64,000 nt of DNA from an uncultured Peptostreptococcaceae bacterium (GTDB lineage Bacteria; Bacillota; Clostridia; Peptostreptococcales; Peptostreptococcaceae): assembly GCA_944383455.1 (NCBI GenBank), contig CALWPP010000002.1, positions 124,001 through 188,000 on the forward strand, read 5' to 3'. Below, piece after piece: positions 9,719-17,576 of the stretch. Numbering within the stretch: the stretch's first letter is position 1; each line of letters opens with the position of its first letter. The position numbers and the translations under genes were made by a program. Below the pieces are notes generated by a model, which saw nothing but the letters and a program-made list of their open reading frames with translations, was not told where the DNA came from and did no database searches.

Positions 9719-10730
9719 TCTTTATATTTTTATGTTTTGTAGAGTCTCTTTCAATAAAGTTAGTATTTATTATGTAATTTGTCTTGCAATTTTCTGTATT
9801 TTCTAGGTTATCAACTAAAAGCTTTGCAGCTTTATAACCAAGCTCAAATGAATTTATATCTACAGACGATAAAGAAGGAGTTTTGTATTCTCCAATCTTA
9901 TTATTATTAAATCCAACTACTGCAATCTCTTTATTTTTATTATTCATTTCATCAATTACCCCAAATGCTAATAAGTCATCAGTTGTAACAATTGCATCTA
10001 CATTTTTTTCTAAAAGATATTTACAAGCCTCTTTTCCTTCTTCTTCGTTAAAGCTATTTTTATTAACAACGATACTCTCATCATATTTTATATTATTTTT
10101 TTCTAATGCACTTTTGTATCCATTTAGTCTATCAAAAGACATATTAAGCTCTTTTATTGCTCCAACAAATCCTATACGTTTGTATCCTTTTTCTATAAGA
10201 TTAAATACAACATTCTCCATAGCACTAAAATTATCATTATCAACCCATAGTGTATTTTTTGTATCTTTTGGTCTTCCAATTACAACAAAAGGAAAGTTTG
10301 CATTTTTTAAATACTCTATATTTTTATCATTAGTATCAACTCTAAGTAATATAACTCCATCGACTAAGTTTATATTAGTTATATCTTTTATATGTTCTAT
10401 TTCTTTTTCTTTGTTTTCACTAAATGCATATGTTATATAATAATTTTTCCTTTGAACACATTCACTAATTCCCTTCATTGCATTTATAAAAAAAGGATTA
10501 CTTAAAATATCAGAAGCTTCTTCAGGAAGAACTACCCCTATTATTCTAGTCCTGCTTTTACTAGCTAAACTTCTTGCTATTGCATTTGGCTTATAATTTA
10601 ATTTTCTTACAGCTTCATTTACCCTATCTTTAGTATCTTGACTTATTCTTGGACTATTTGATAATACTCTTGAAACTGTAGAAGTTGCAACTTTTGCTTC
10701 TTTTGCTACATCTTTTATTGTTACTTTCAA
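9705..10730 (-). CDS. LacI-family transcriptional regulator
   Basis: A 341-residue regulator. The N-terminal helix-turn-helix is KDVAKEAKVATSTVSRVLSN and the hinge helix is PNAIARSLASKS. A periplasmic-binding-protein-like effector domain follows from about residue 60, including VDGVILLRVD, KRIGFVGA and DAIVTTDDLLAFG. The family usually represses carbohydrate genes in response to a sugar. No sugar transport or catabolic gene is adjacent: the neighbours are a wall hydrolase and a flippase, so the target is probably elsewhere. The start is TTG at 10730, with GGGAGG 8 bases upstream; no ATG fits the conserved N-terminus. Confidence 0.88.
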   Translation of the reverse strand: MKVTIKDVAKEAKVATSTVSRVLSNSPRISQDTKDRVNEAVRKLNYKPNAIARSLASKSRTRIIGVVLPEEASDILSNPFFINAMKGISECVQRKNYYITYAFSENKEKEIEHIKDITNINLVDGVILLRVDTNDKNIEYLKNANFPFVVIGRPKDTKNTLWVDNDNFSAMENVVFNLIEKGYKRIGFVGAIKELNMSFDRLNGYKSALEKNNIKYDESIVVNKNSFNEEEGKEACKYLLEKNVDAIVTTDDLLAFGVIDEMNNKNKEIAVVGFNNNKIGEYKTPSLSSVDINSFELGYKAAKLLVDNLENTENCKTNYIINTNFIERDSTKHKNIKKTYL

Positions 10731-10905
10731 AAAAAATACCTCCCTAATAAATTGTGTACAATTATTTTATCATTATTTTTGAGTATTAATCTACTACAAA
10801 ATATATTTTTACTTTTAGTTTATAGTTTATATCCTTTACAAATATTTTTTATTTTTAATTCATATATATTAATATTTACAATTGAATTAAAAATTAGGAG
10901 GACTT

Positions 10906-12462
10906 ATGAAAAGAAAAAAACTAATACTAAATGCTCTTATTTTAACTATTGCAACATTATCACTTAGCTTTATTAGTATGAGCTTTAGAGTTTATTTATC
11001 TAGAAAAATAGGCTCAGAGGGAATGGGTCTTTTTCAACTTATAATGAGTATTTATGTAATGGCAATTACTATATCAATTTCTGGTATTAGAGTTACAACA
11101 ACAAGACTTGTTGCAGAAGAACTTGGAAAATCAAATCCTCATAATATAAATAGAATTATGAGAAACTCATTTATTTATAGTTTACTATTTGGTATTTCTA
11201 TGTTTTTAATACTTTATTATGGTGCTGATTTTATAGGTAATAACTTTATTAAAGATTACCGCGCTATTGCTCCTATTAGAATATTATCTTATTCTCTACC
11301 TTTTATAAGTGTTGGAGCTTGTTTTCACGGATACTTCTATGGTATGAGAAAAGTGGTGAGAAGTATTTCTGCAGATATAGTTGAAAGTGTAGTTATGATG
11401 GGTATAATAATATCATTTATTGGACTTTATGCTGATAAAGGTCTTTCGTTTACCTGTACTTTAATTGCTTTTGGTACTTCTGTGGGTAATATAGTCAGTA
11501 CAATTTACTTTTATATTTTATACATATTTGACAAAAAAAACAATCCTCTTTACAGGAATAATAATTATAGTTTTAAGAAAATTTTCTCAATATCTTTTCC
11601 TATAGCTTGTAGTTCATATATTCAAATGGGTCTTAAAACTGTTGAAGATATGCTAATTCCAGAAGCCCTTAGAAAGTTTGGTACCTCATCATCTTCTACT
11701 TTAGAAGTTTTTGGAGTTATAAAAGGAATGGCACTACCTATTTTATTTTTTCCTTCAGTTTTTTTAGCATCGTTTTCTACTCTTATAATACCTGAAATAG
11801 CTGAAGCAAATGCTCTTAATAACAAAAAAAGAGTTAATTACATAATTTCAAAAGTTTTCAAATTTACTTTACTTATAGCAGTTTTTTCTACTGGACTTTT
11901 TATGATATTTTCTGATGAAATGGGTACTGGTATCTATAAAAATAATCAAGTTGGTATAATGCTTAAAGTTTTAGCTCCTCTTATACCTTTTATGTATTTA
12001 GATAGAATTGTTGATGGTAGCTTAAATGCACTTGATGAACAAATGGCTACTTTAAAATTTAACTTAATAGACATGAGTATTAGAATATTTTTAATACTAT
12101 ATTTAATCCCTAAAAAAGGAATATTAGGATTTATATTAGTATTATTTGCTGGTACACTTATAAATTCAATTCTTAGTATAGGAAAACTTCTTAAAGTTAC
12201 AAAGATTAGATTTATGTTTATTGATTGGATTTTACTACCAGCAATATGTGTTTTTTTATCTGGTAATATAGTTAAGTTAATATCTTATTACACAAGTTTA
12301 AATTTAACTTTTATTATAATACTTAGTATTTTTTTATATTTAGTATTTTTATTCTTAGTAAAATGTATAAAAGTAAAAGATGTTATGTGGTTTGTAGATG
12401 CATTTAAATGTGATTTGGTTGGAGAAAATCTTTTTGAATTTGGAGTTGTAAAAAGGTTTTAA
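10906..12462 (+). CDS. SpoVB-like polysaccharide/lipid flippase (MVF family)
   Basis: A 518-residue protein with about 14 membrane spans. The N-terminal region has MSFRVYLSRKIGSEGMGLFQ and the block SGIRVTTTRLVAEELGK, typical of the SpoVB/YtgP group in the MOP superfamily. Relatives flip lipid-linked wall or capsule precursors; SpoVB itself is needed for spore cortex synthesis. The SD site AGGAGG precedes the ATG. It is divergent from the LacI-type gene and is followed by the promoter of the riboswitch-controlled ATPase. Which polymer is handled, and whether it acts in sporulation, cannot be told from the sequence. Confidence 0.82.
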   Translation: MKRKKLILNALILTIATLSLSFISMSFRVYLSRKIGSEGMGLFQLIMSIYVMAITISISGIRVTTTRLVAEELGKSNPHNINRIMRNSFIYSLLFGISMFLILYYGADFIGNNFIKDYRAIAPIRILSYSLPFISVGACFHGYFYGMRKVVRSISADIVESVVMMGIIISFIGLYADKGLSFTCTLIAFGTSVGNIVSTIYFYILYIFDKKNNPLYRNNNYSFKKIFSISFPIACSSYIQMGLKTVEDMLIPEALRKFGTSSSSTLEVFGVIKGMALPILFFPSVFLASFSTLIIPEIAEANALNNKKRVNYIISKVFKFTLLIAVFSTGLFMIFSDEMGTGIYKNNQVGIMLKVLAPLIPFMYLDRIVDGSLNALDEQMATLKFNLIDMSIRIFLILYLIPKKGILGFILVLFAGTLINSILSIGKLLKVTKIRFMFIDWILLPAICVFLSGNIVKLISYYTSLNLTFIIILSIFLYLVFLFLVKCIKVKDVMWFVDAFKCDLVGENLFEFGVVKRF

Positions 12463-12473
12463 TTAAAAAATTA

Positions 12474-12502
12474 TTGACAAGTTATAATTATATTTATATA
12501 AT
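12474..12502 (+). promoter_or_regulatory. Consensus promoter of the riboswitch-ATPase unit
   Basis: TTGACA (12474-12479), a 17-base spacer and TATAAT (12497-12502): both hexamers and the spacing are perfect sigma-A consensus. Strong initiation is what one expects for a gene controlled mainly by a downstream riboswitch. Confidence 0.9.
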
Positions 12503-12518
12503 CTAAAAAAACGAATAA

Positions 12519-12617
12519 AGTCCCTAAGAAGGGGAGTAGCTTTCACTTTGTGATAATTAGTCGTCACTTCGGATAAATCCCGGCTAATTAGCGAGTATTA
12601 ACTTGTTAGCAAGACCT
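12519..12617 (+). ncRNA. yybP-ykoY Mn2+ riboswitch aptamer
   Basis: The signature GGGGAGTAGC (12531-12540) and the 3' segment GCAAGACCTTC (12609-12619) are the conserved hallmarks of the yybP-ykoY element, which senses Mn2+. The AAGACC at the 3' end is also the start of the terminator's 5' arm. This gives the usual antitermination logic: ligand-bound aptamer keeps these bases, the terminator cannot form, and the exporter gene is read. The ATPase gene downstream belongs to a class known to follow this riboswitch. Confidence 0.88.
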
Positions 12618-12658
12618 TCAAAGTAAATTCAATTTACTTTTAGAGGTCTTTTTTGTTT
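12611..12658 (+). terminator. Riboswitch expression-platform terminator
   Basis: AAGACCT (12611-12617) pairs with AGGTCTT (12644-12650), and AAAGTAAATT pairs with AATTTACTTT inside it. TTTTTTGTTTT follows. It lies just upstream of the SD site of the ATPase gene and overlaps the 3' end of the aptamer. Confidence 0.88.
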
Positions 12659-12681
12659 TGAAAAAAACAAGGAGGGTTATT

Positions 12682-15282
12682 ATGTTTTATAAAAAGACTA
12701 CAAAAGAAACATTAAAAAATTTGAAAACTAATATTAATGGTTTATCAAAAAGTGAAGCCAAAAAAAGACTTAATAAGTACGGGTACAATGAATTAAAAGA
12801 AGAAAATAAAACTTCCACTTTAAAATTATTCATTGATAGTTTTAAAGAACCACTTGTAATTATTTTATTAATTGCATCACTTATTCAAGTATTTTTGGGA
12901 GAATATATAGAGTCAGTAATTATTTTCTCAGTTTTAGTTTTAAATTCAATACTTGGAGTAGTTCAGACAAAAAAAGCTGAAAGTTCATTAAATAGCTTAA
13001 AAAAATTATCTGTTCCTGAATCAAAAGTTATTAGAGATAATTTAAAAATAATGGTTTCATCAAGTGAATTAGTTCCTGGTGATATTGTAATAGTTGAAGC
13101 TGGTGATTATATACCAGCAGATGGTAGAGTTATAGAATCTCAAAGTTTAAAGGTTGTAGAAGGTATGCTTACTGGAGAATCCGAACCTATTCTAAAACAT
13201 ACTGATTGTATAGATAATGAATGTGCTTTAGGTGATATGAAAAATATGGTTTTTAGTGGTTCAATGGTTGTTTATGGTAGAGGTATATTTGTTGTTACAA
13301 AGACTGGTATGTATACAGAAGTTGGAAAAATTGCAAATTTACTCCAAAACGCTGATAATAAATTGACTCCTCTTCAGATAAAGCTTGAAAAATTCAGTAA
13401 AAAATTAGGTATACTTATAGTTTTACTCTCTATTTTAATATTTTTAGTACAAGTTTTAAGAGGTGGAAATGTATCTGATTCATTTATGTTCTCAGTTGCA
13501 ATAGCTGTTGCTGCTATTCCTGAAGCTTTATCATCAATAGTAACAATAGTTTTAGCAGTTGGTACTAATAAAATGGCTAAAAAACAATCTATTATAAGAA
13601 AACTTCCTGCAGTTGAGACTCTTGGTTCGACAAGTGTAATATGTACTGATAAAACAGGTACATTAACTCAAAACAAAATGACTGTTGTTGATACATTTGT
13701 TAAGAATGATTTAAAATTAGAAAATAATATTTCTCAAGTTGCAATAACCAACGAGAATTTAGAAGAAAATGCTTTATTTTTTTCTTCTATTTTATGTAAT
13801 GATTCTGATATAAATTCAGATGGAGTTGAAATTGGTGATCCTACTGAAATAGCTTTAATAAATTATGCTAATAATAAAAATATTGACTATAAAAATATAA
13901 GAAAAACTTACAATAGAATTTCTGAGGTTCCATTTGATAGTGATAGAAAATTAATGTCTATACTAAATAGAGTTGATAATAATAATATAATGTTTGTAAA
14001 GGGTGCTCCAGATGTAGTTTTTTCTAGATGTAATTCTATTTTGGTAAATGGAAAAACTACTAAAATAACTGATGAATTAATTAATGAATTTAAAAAAGTA
14101 AATGAAGATTTTTCAAATAGAGCTCTTAGAGTTTTAGCTTTTGCAACTAAATCTATAGATAAAAATTCCATTTGTCTAGATGATGAATTTAATTTAACTT
14201 TAATTGGACTTATGGCTATGATAGATCCTCCAAGAGAAGAAGTTTATGATGCTGTTAGTCGTGCTAATGATTCTGGCATAAAAACTATAATGATAACTGG
14301 TGACCATAAGACTACTGCTGTTGCTATTGCAAAGGAGATTAAAATATTTAATGATGGTGATATATCATTAACTGGTCAAGAGCTTGATAATCTTAGTGAT
14401 GAAAATCTTGATGAGATTTTAGAAAAGGTATCAGTTTATGCTAGAGTATCTCCTGAAAATAAAATTAGGATAGTAAGAGCTTGGCAGAAAAAAGGTAAGG
14501 TTTGTGCTATGACTGGGGATGGAGTTAATGATGCTCCTTCAATAAAACAAGCAGATATTGGTATTTCAATGGGTAGTGGAACTGAGGTTGCAAAAGATGC
14601 TTCTAGTATGGTTTTAGTTGATGATAATTTTGCTACAATAGTTAATGCCGTTGAAGTTGGTAGAACTGTATATGCGAATATCAAAAAATCTATAACTTAT
14701 TTATTCTCTGGTAATTTAGGTGGAATAATTGCTATACTTTATGCAGTTTTTACTGGACTTAAAAATCCATTTACAACTATTCAATTATTATTTATAAACT
14801 TAGTTACAGATTCTTTACCTGCAATTGCTCTTGGACTTGAGGAAACTGAAAAAGATATAATGAAAAGTCCTCCAAGAGATGTAAATGAGGAAATATTAGA
14901 GAAAAATACTTTAAAAACTGTTTTAGTTAGAGGTTCTATAATAGGTATTGTTACAATAGTGTCTCAACATATAGGTATGAAAATATCACCAGATATGGGT
15001 GTTGCTATGGCATTTTCTACTCTAACTTTATCAAGAATTATACAAACATTTGCTTCAAGGTCAAATACTGAAACAATATTTAAGTTAGGATTTACTAGCA
15101 ATAGATACGTTTTATATTCAGTTTTAATATGTCTTTTAATATTTATGTTTACTTTACTTCCATTTACAAGAGGTATTTTTGATATTCCAGCTGAATATGG
15201 ATTTAATAATCTTTTAACTTCATTATTATTAGCAATTATTGCTTCACTTTTAATGGAAGTTTCTAAATTAATAAAAAAATAG
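12682..15282 (+). CDS. P-type (P2A-like) cation ATPase, probable Mn2+/Ca2+ exporter
   Basis: An 866-residue P-type ATPase. It has an N-terminal cation-ATPase domain (YGYNEL), actuator motif TGES (164-167), phosphorylation motif DKTGTLT with Asp323, nucleotide-binding KGAPD, hinge GDGVNDAPSIKQADIGI and about ten membrane spans. The M4 motif is AAIPEAL and M6 has NLVTDSLPAIALG, as in bacterial Ca2+-ATPases of the P2A group. The yybP-ykoY element upstream points to Mn2+ as a physiological signal, so Mn2+ export (as proposed for lactococcal and streptococcal homologues) is the best reading, with Ca2+ the alternative. The ATG at 12682 follows AAGGAGGG; a TTG at 12658 lies in the terminator U-tract and is not used. 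Confidence 0.88.
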   Translation: MFYKKTTKETLKNLKTNINGLSKSEAKKRLNKYGYNELKEENKTSTLKLFIDSFKEPLVIILLIASLIQVFLGEYIESVIIFSVLVLNSILGVVQTKKAESSLNSLKKLSVPESKVIRDNLKIMVSSSELVPGDIVIVEAGDYIPADGRVIESQSLKVVEGMLTGESEPILKHTDCIDNECALGDMKNMVFSGSMVVYGRGIFVVTKTGMYTEVGKIANLLQNADNKLTPLQIKLEKFSKKLGILIVLLSILIFLVQVLRGGNVSDSFMFSVAIAVAAIPEALSSIVTIVLAVGTNKMAKKQSIIRKLPAVETLGSTSVICTDKTGTLTQNKMTVVDTFVKNDLKLENNISQVAITNENLEENALFFSSILCNDSDINSDGVEIGDPTEIALINYANNKNIDYKNIRKTYNRISEVPFDSDRKLMSILNRVDNNNIMFVKGAPDVVFSRCNSILVNGKTTKITDELINEFKKVNEDFSNRALRVLAFATKSIDKNSICLDDEFNLTLIGLMAMIDPPREEVYDAVSRANDSGIKTIMITGDHKTTAVAIAKEIKIFNDGDISLTGQELDNLSDENLDEILEKVSVYARVSPENKIRIVRAWQKKGKVCAMTGDGVNDAPSIKQADIGISMGSGTEVAKDASSMVLVDDNFATIVNAVEVGRTVYANIKKSITYLFSGNLGGIIAILYAVFTGLKNPFTTIQLLFINLVTDSLPAIALGLEETEKDIMKSPPRDVNEEILEKNTLKTVLVRGSIIGIVTIVSQHIGMKISPDMGVAMAFSTLTLSRIIQTFASRSNTETIFKLGFTSNRYVLYSVLICLLIFMFTLLPFTRGIFDIPAEYGFNNLLTSLLLAIIASLLMEVSKLIKK

Positions 15283-15290
15283 CTACTATT

Positions 15291-15325
15291 ACTTGCTTAC
15301 TATTTTAGTAAGCAAGTTTTTATTT
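15291..15325 (+). terminator. Terminator of the ATPase gene
   Basis: ACTTGCTTACTA (15291-15302) pairs with TAGTAAGCAAGT (15306-15317), then TTTTATTT. Confidence 0.88.
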
Positions 15326-15502
15326 ATCATATACAGTATAATTATTAATTGAAAGTTCTTATTATTTTTATACTTTCACTTAATTTATACAATTATTTAG
15401 TAACACTTATTTAGTATTTGAGTATAATAAATTATACCAAATTTTAATCAAAAATTAGTAATAAACTAAAATACAGTGAATATAATAAACTATATAAAAT
15501 AT

Positions 15503-15576
15503 GGCGACATAGCCAAGTGGTAAGGCAGAGGACTGCAACTCCTTTATCCCCAGTTCGAATCTGGGTGTCGCCTCCA
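15503..15576 (+). tRNA. tRNA-Cys (anticodon GCA)
   Basis: The cloverleaf is complete. Acceptor GGCGACA pairs with TGTCGCC, D-stem GCC with GGC, anticodon stem GAGGA with TCCTT, and T-stem CCCAG with CTGGG around TTCGAAT. The anticodon GCA is at 15535-15537. The discriminator base is T73, a cysteine identity element, and CCA is encoded (15574-15576). It is a lone tRNA. Confidence 0.96.
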
Positions 15577-15580
15577 TTTT

Positions 15581-15611
15581 AAGTCTTTGTTTTTTAGCAA
15601 AGGCTTTTTTC
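15581..15611 (+). terminator. Terminator after tRNA-Cys
   Basis: AAGTCTTTG (15581-15589) pairs with CAAAGGCTT (15598-15606, one wobble), followed by a T-run. Confidence 0.75.
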
Positions 15612-15615
15612 ATAC

Positions 15616-15648
15616 AAAAAATAATAGATGTGGAATAACCACATCTAT
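15616..15648 (-). terminator. Terminator of asnB
   Basis: On the minus strand ATAGATGTGG and CCACATCTAT (15648-15639 and 15633-15624) form a 10-bp stem with a 5-base loop, then TATTATTTTTTG. It overlaps the last codons of asnB. Confidence 0.8.
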
Positions 15649-17486
15649 ATATCAAGTTTTACATTGTATTCATTTAGCCAAGTTTCAAGTTGAACTAAAT
15701 AAGCCATAACTTGAGGCCCTCTCATTAATTGCCCAAACCAAGGCTTTATAAAACTTTCTCCATTTGTATCTACTATTTTTCTTACAGCTTCTCTATCAAC
15801 TATATCAAACATTCTTGCATTTTTATTATCAACTATATTTCTTAACATACTAGAAACTGCATTTGTATAAATTGGATTGTGAGTTTTTGGATAAGGGCTT
15901 TTCTTTCTATCTATTATTTCATCTGGTAAGATTGTTCTCATAGCTTCTCTTAAAAGTCCCTTTTCACGTCCATTTAATAACTTCATAGCTTTTGGTATAT
16001 TAAATGCATACTCTACTATTCTTTTATCTGCATAAGGGACTCTAGCTTCAAGTGAATTTGCCATAGTCATTCTATCTTTTCTATTTAAAAGAGTAATCAT
16101 AAACCATTTTATATTTAGATAAAACATCTCTCTCATTTTTTCATCTTCCTTTGATTCGCCCTTTAATTTAGGAACTTTAGATAAACTATCGCTACAAACT
16201 CCTTTTACATATTCTTCTATTTTCAAATCAGATAAATTTTTAGCTAATAAATTTTGTCTATGTGATACACTTTCTGCCCAAGGGAAAATTTCTATATTTT
16301 CTATATTTTTAGTATACCAAGGATATCCTCCAAAAATCTCATCTGCACATTCTCCAGTTAGTGAAACTGTTGCAGTTTTTTTAACTTCCTTGGCAAATAA
16401 ATAAAGTGATGAATCAATATCTGCCATTAAAGGTAAATCACTTGCTAAAGTAGCTTCCTTTAGATAGTTTGCAAGTTCTACATTATCTAAAACAATATTA
16501 GTATGATTGCTATTTATATACTCAACCATTTTTTTAATCCAGTATCCATCTGAATTTGGCTGAAATTCACTAGATTTAAAAAACTTATCATTATCAATAT
16601 AATCTATTGAAAAAGTATTAAGTTTTCCCATTCCTTTTCTTTCAAAGTATTTTGCTGATACATAAGAAATAAAGCTTGAATCAAGACCACCAGATAAAAA
16701 TGTACATACAGGAACATCACTTACAAGTTGTCTTTCTATTGCATCAACTAAAAGCTCTCTTAAAGTACTTGTTGTTTGACTTAAATTGTGTTCGTGCTCT
16801 TTTGCTTCAAGTTTCCAGTACTCATTAACTTTTATTCCTTTTTCATTATAAGTTAAACTATGTGCAGGTGGAACTTCTTTTATATCTTTAAATATACCAC
16901 TTCCAAGATTTCTTTGAGGAGAAAGTGAAATAAGCTCTAAAATACCTTCTTTATCAACAACACTATCAACACTTGGGTGCTTAAGCAGTGCTTTAATTTC
17001 AGATGCAAATATAACTCCTCCATCTTTCAAACTATAAAATAATGGCTTAACACCAAGTGGATCTCTTGCTAAAAATAATTCTTTTTTGTTCTCATTCCAA
17101 ATAGCAAAAGCGTATATTCCATTTATTTTATCTAAACAATATTTACCATATTCAATATAGCTTGTAAGTAAAACCTCTGTATCTGAATAAGTATTAAAAG
17201 TATATCCCTTATTTATTAAATCATTTCTAAGTTCATCAGTATTATAAAGCTCTCCATTATATGCTATAGTGTATTCATTATCTCCTATAACTTTAGTCAT
17301 TGGCTGAAGACCACCCGTTGGGTCAACTATTGCTAGCCTTCTATGAGCAAGTATTGAATTATTATAAGTTTTTATGCCATATGAATCTGGACCTCTATTT
17401 ATTAAAGTATCTCTCATTTTTACTACTATTTCTATATTATCTGATATATTTTTATTTATATTACACCAACCAACTATTCCACACAT
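15645..17486 (-). CDS. asnB: Asparagine synthase (glutamine-hydrolysing)
   Basis: Makes asparagine from aspartate, ATP and glutamine. The N-terminal class II glutaminase starts MCGIVGW, with Cys2 the nucleophile after Met removal; RLAIVDPTGG and NGELYN are glutaminase motifs. The C-terminal synthetase has the PP-loop SGGLDSS and the segment LTGECADEIFGGYPWY. The length, 613 residues, fits the longer Firmicute AsnB type. The ATG follows AGGAGG. It lies downstream of the glycogen operon but is separated from it by a strong hairpin, so it is probably a separate unit or expressed by read-through. Confidence 0.95.
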   Translation of the reverse strand: MCGIVGWCNINKNISDNIEIVVKMRDTLINRGPDSYGIKTYNNSILAHRRLAIVDPTGGLQPMTKVIGDNEYTIAYNGELYNTDELRNDLINKGYTFNTYSDTEVLLTSYIEYGKYCLDKINGIYAFAIWNENKKELFLARDPLGVKPLFYSLKDGGVIFASEIKALLKHPSVDSVVDKEGILELISLSPQRNLGSGIFKDIKEVPPAHSLTYNEKGIKVNEYWKLEAKEHEHNLSQTTSTLRELLVDAIERQLVSDVPVCTFLSGGLDSSFISYVSAKYFERKGMGKLNTFSIDYIDNDKFFKSSEFQPNSDGYWIKKMVEYINSNHTNIVLDNVELANYLKEATLASDLPLMADIDSSLYLFAKEVKKTATVSLTGECADEIFGGYPWYTKNIENIEIFPWAESVSHRQNLLAKNLSDLKIEEYVKGVCSDSLSKVPKLKGESKEDEKMREMFYLNIKWFMITLLNRKDRMTMANSLEARVPYADKRIVEYAFNIPKAMKLLNGREKGLLREAMRTILPDEIIDRKKSPYPKTHNPIYTNAVSSMLRNIVDNKNARMFDIVDREAVRKIVDTNGESFIKPWFGQLMRGPQVMAYLVQLETWLNEYNVKLDI

Positions 17487-17548
17487 AAAAACCTCCTGAA
17501 AGTTGTTTGTAATTATTATATGGATATTTTTATTTTTAGTGCAAAAAA

Positions 17549-17576
17549 AGCTTTGAAATTAATCAAAGCTTTTTTA
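17549..17576 (-). terminator. Terminator at the end of the glycogen operon
   Basis: AAAGCTTTGA and TCAAAGCTTT flank a short loop, with a run of seven T on the minus strand after the hairpin. The stop codon of the GH13 gene is inside the stem. Confidence 0.82.

Noticed and set aside
9883..10440. Rightward 185-codon hydrophobic ORF
   Set aside because: Antisense of the LacI-type gene, with no SD; the leftward frame has clear conserved domains.
10752..10967. Rightward 71-codon ORF upstream of the flippase gene
   Set aside because: It overlaps the flippase start and has no SD; the product is a run of hydrophobic residues from AT-rich DNA.
15455..15655. A leftward 66-codon ORF with ATPRFELGIKELQSS
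   Set aside because: It is the antisense of tRNA-Cys; this peptide is a well-known spurious product of tRNA genes.
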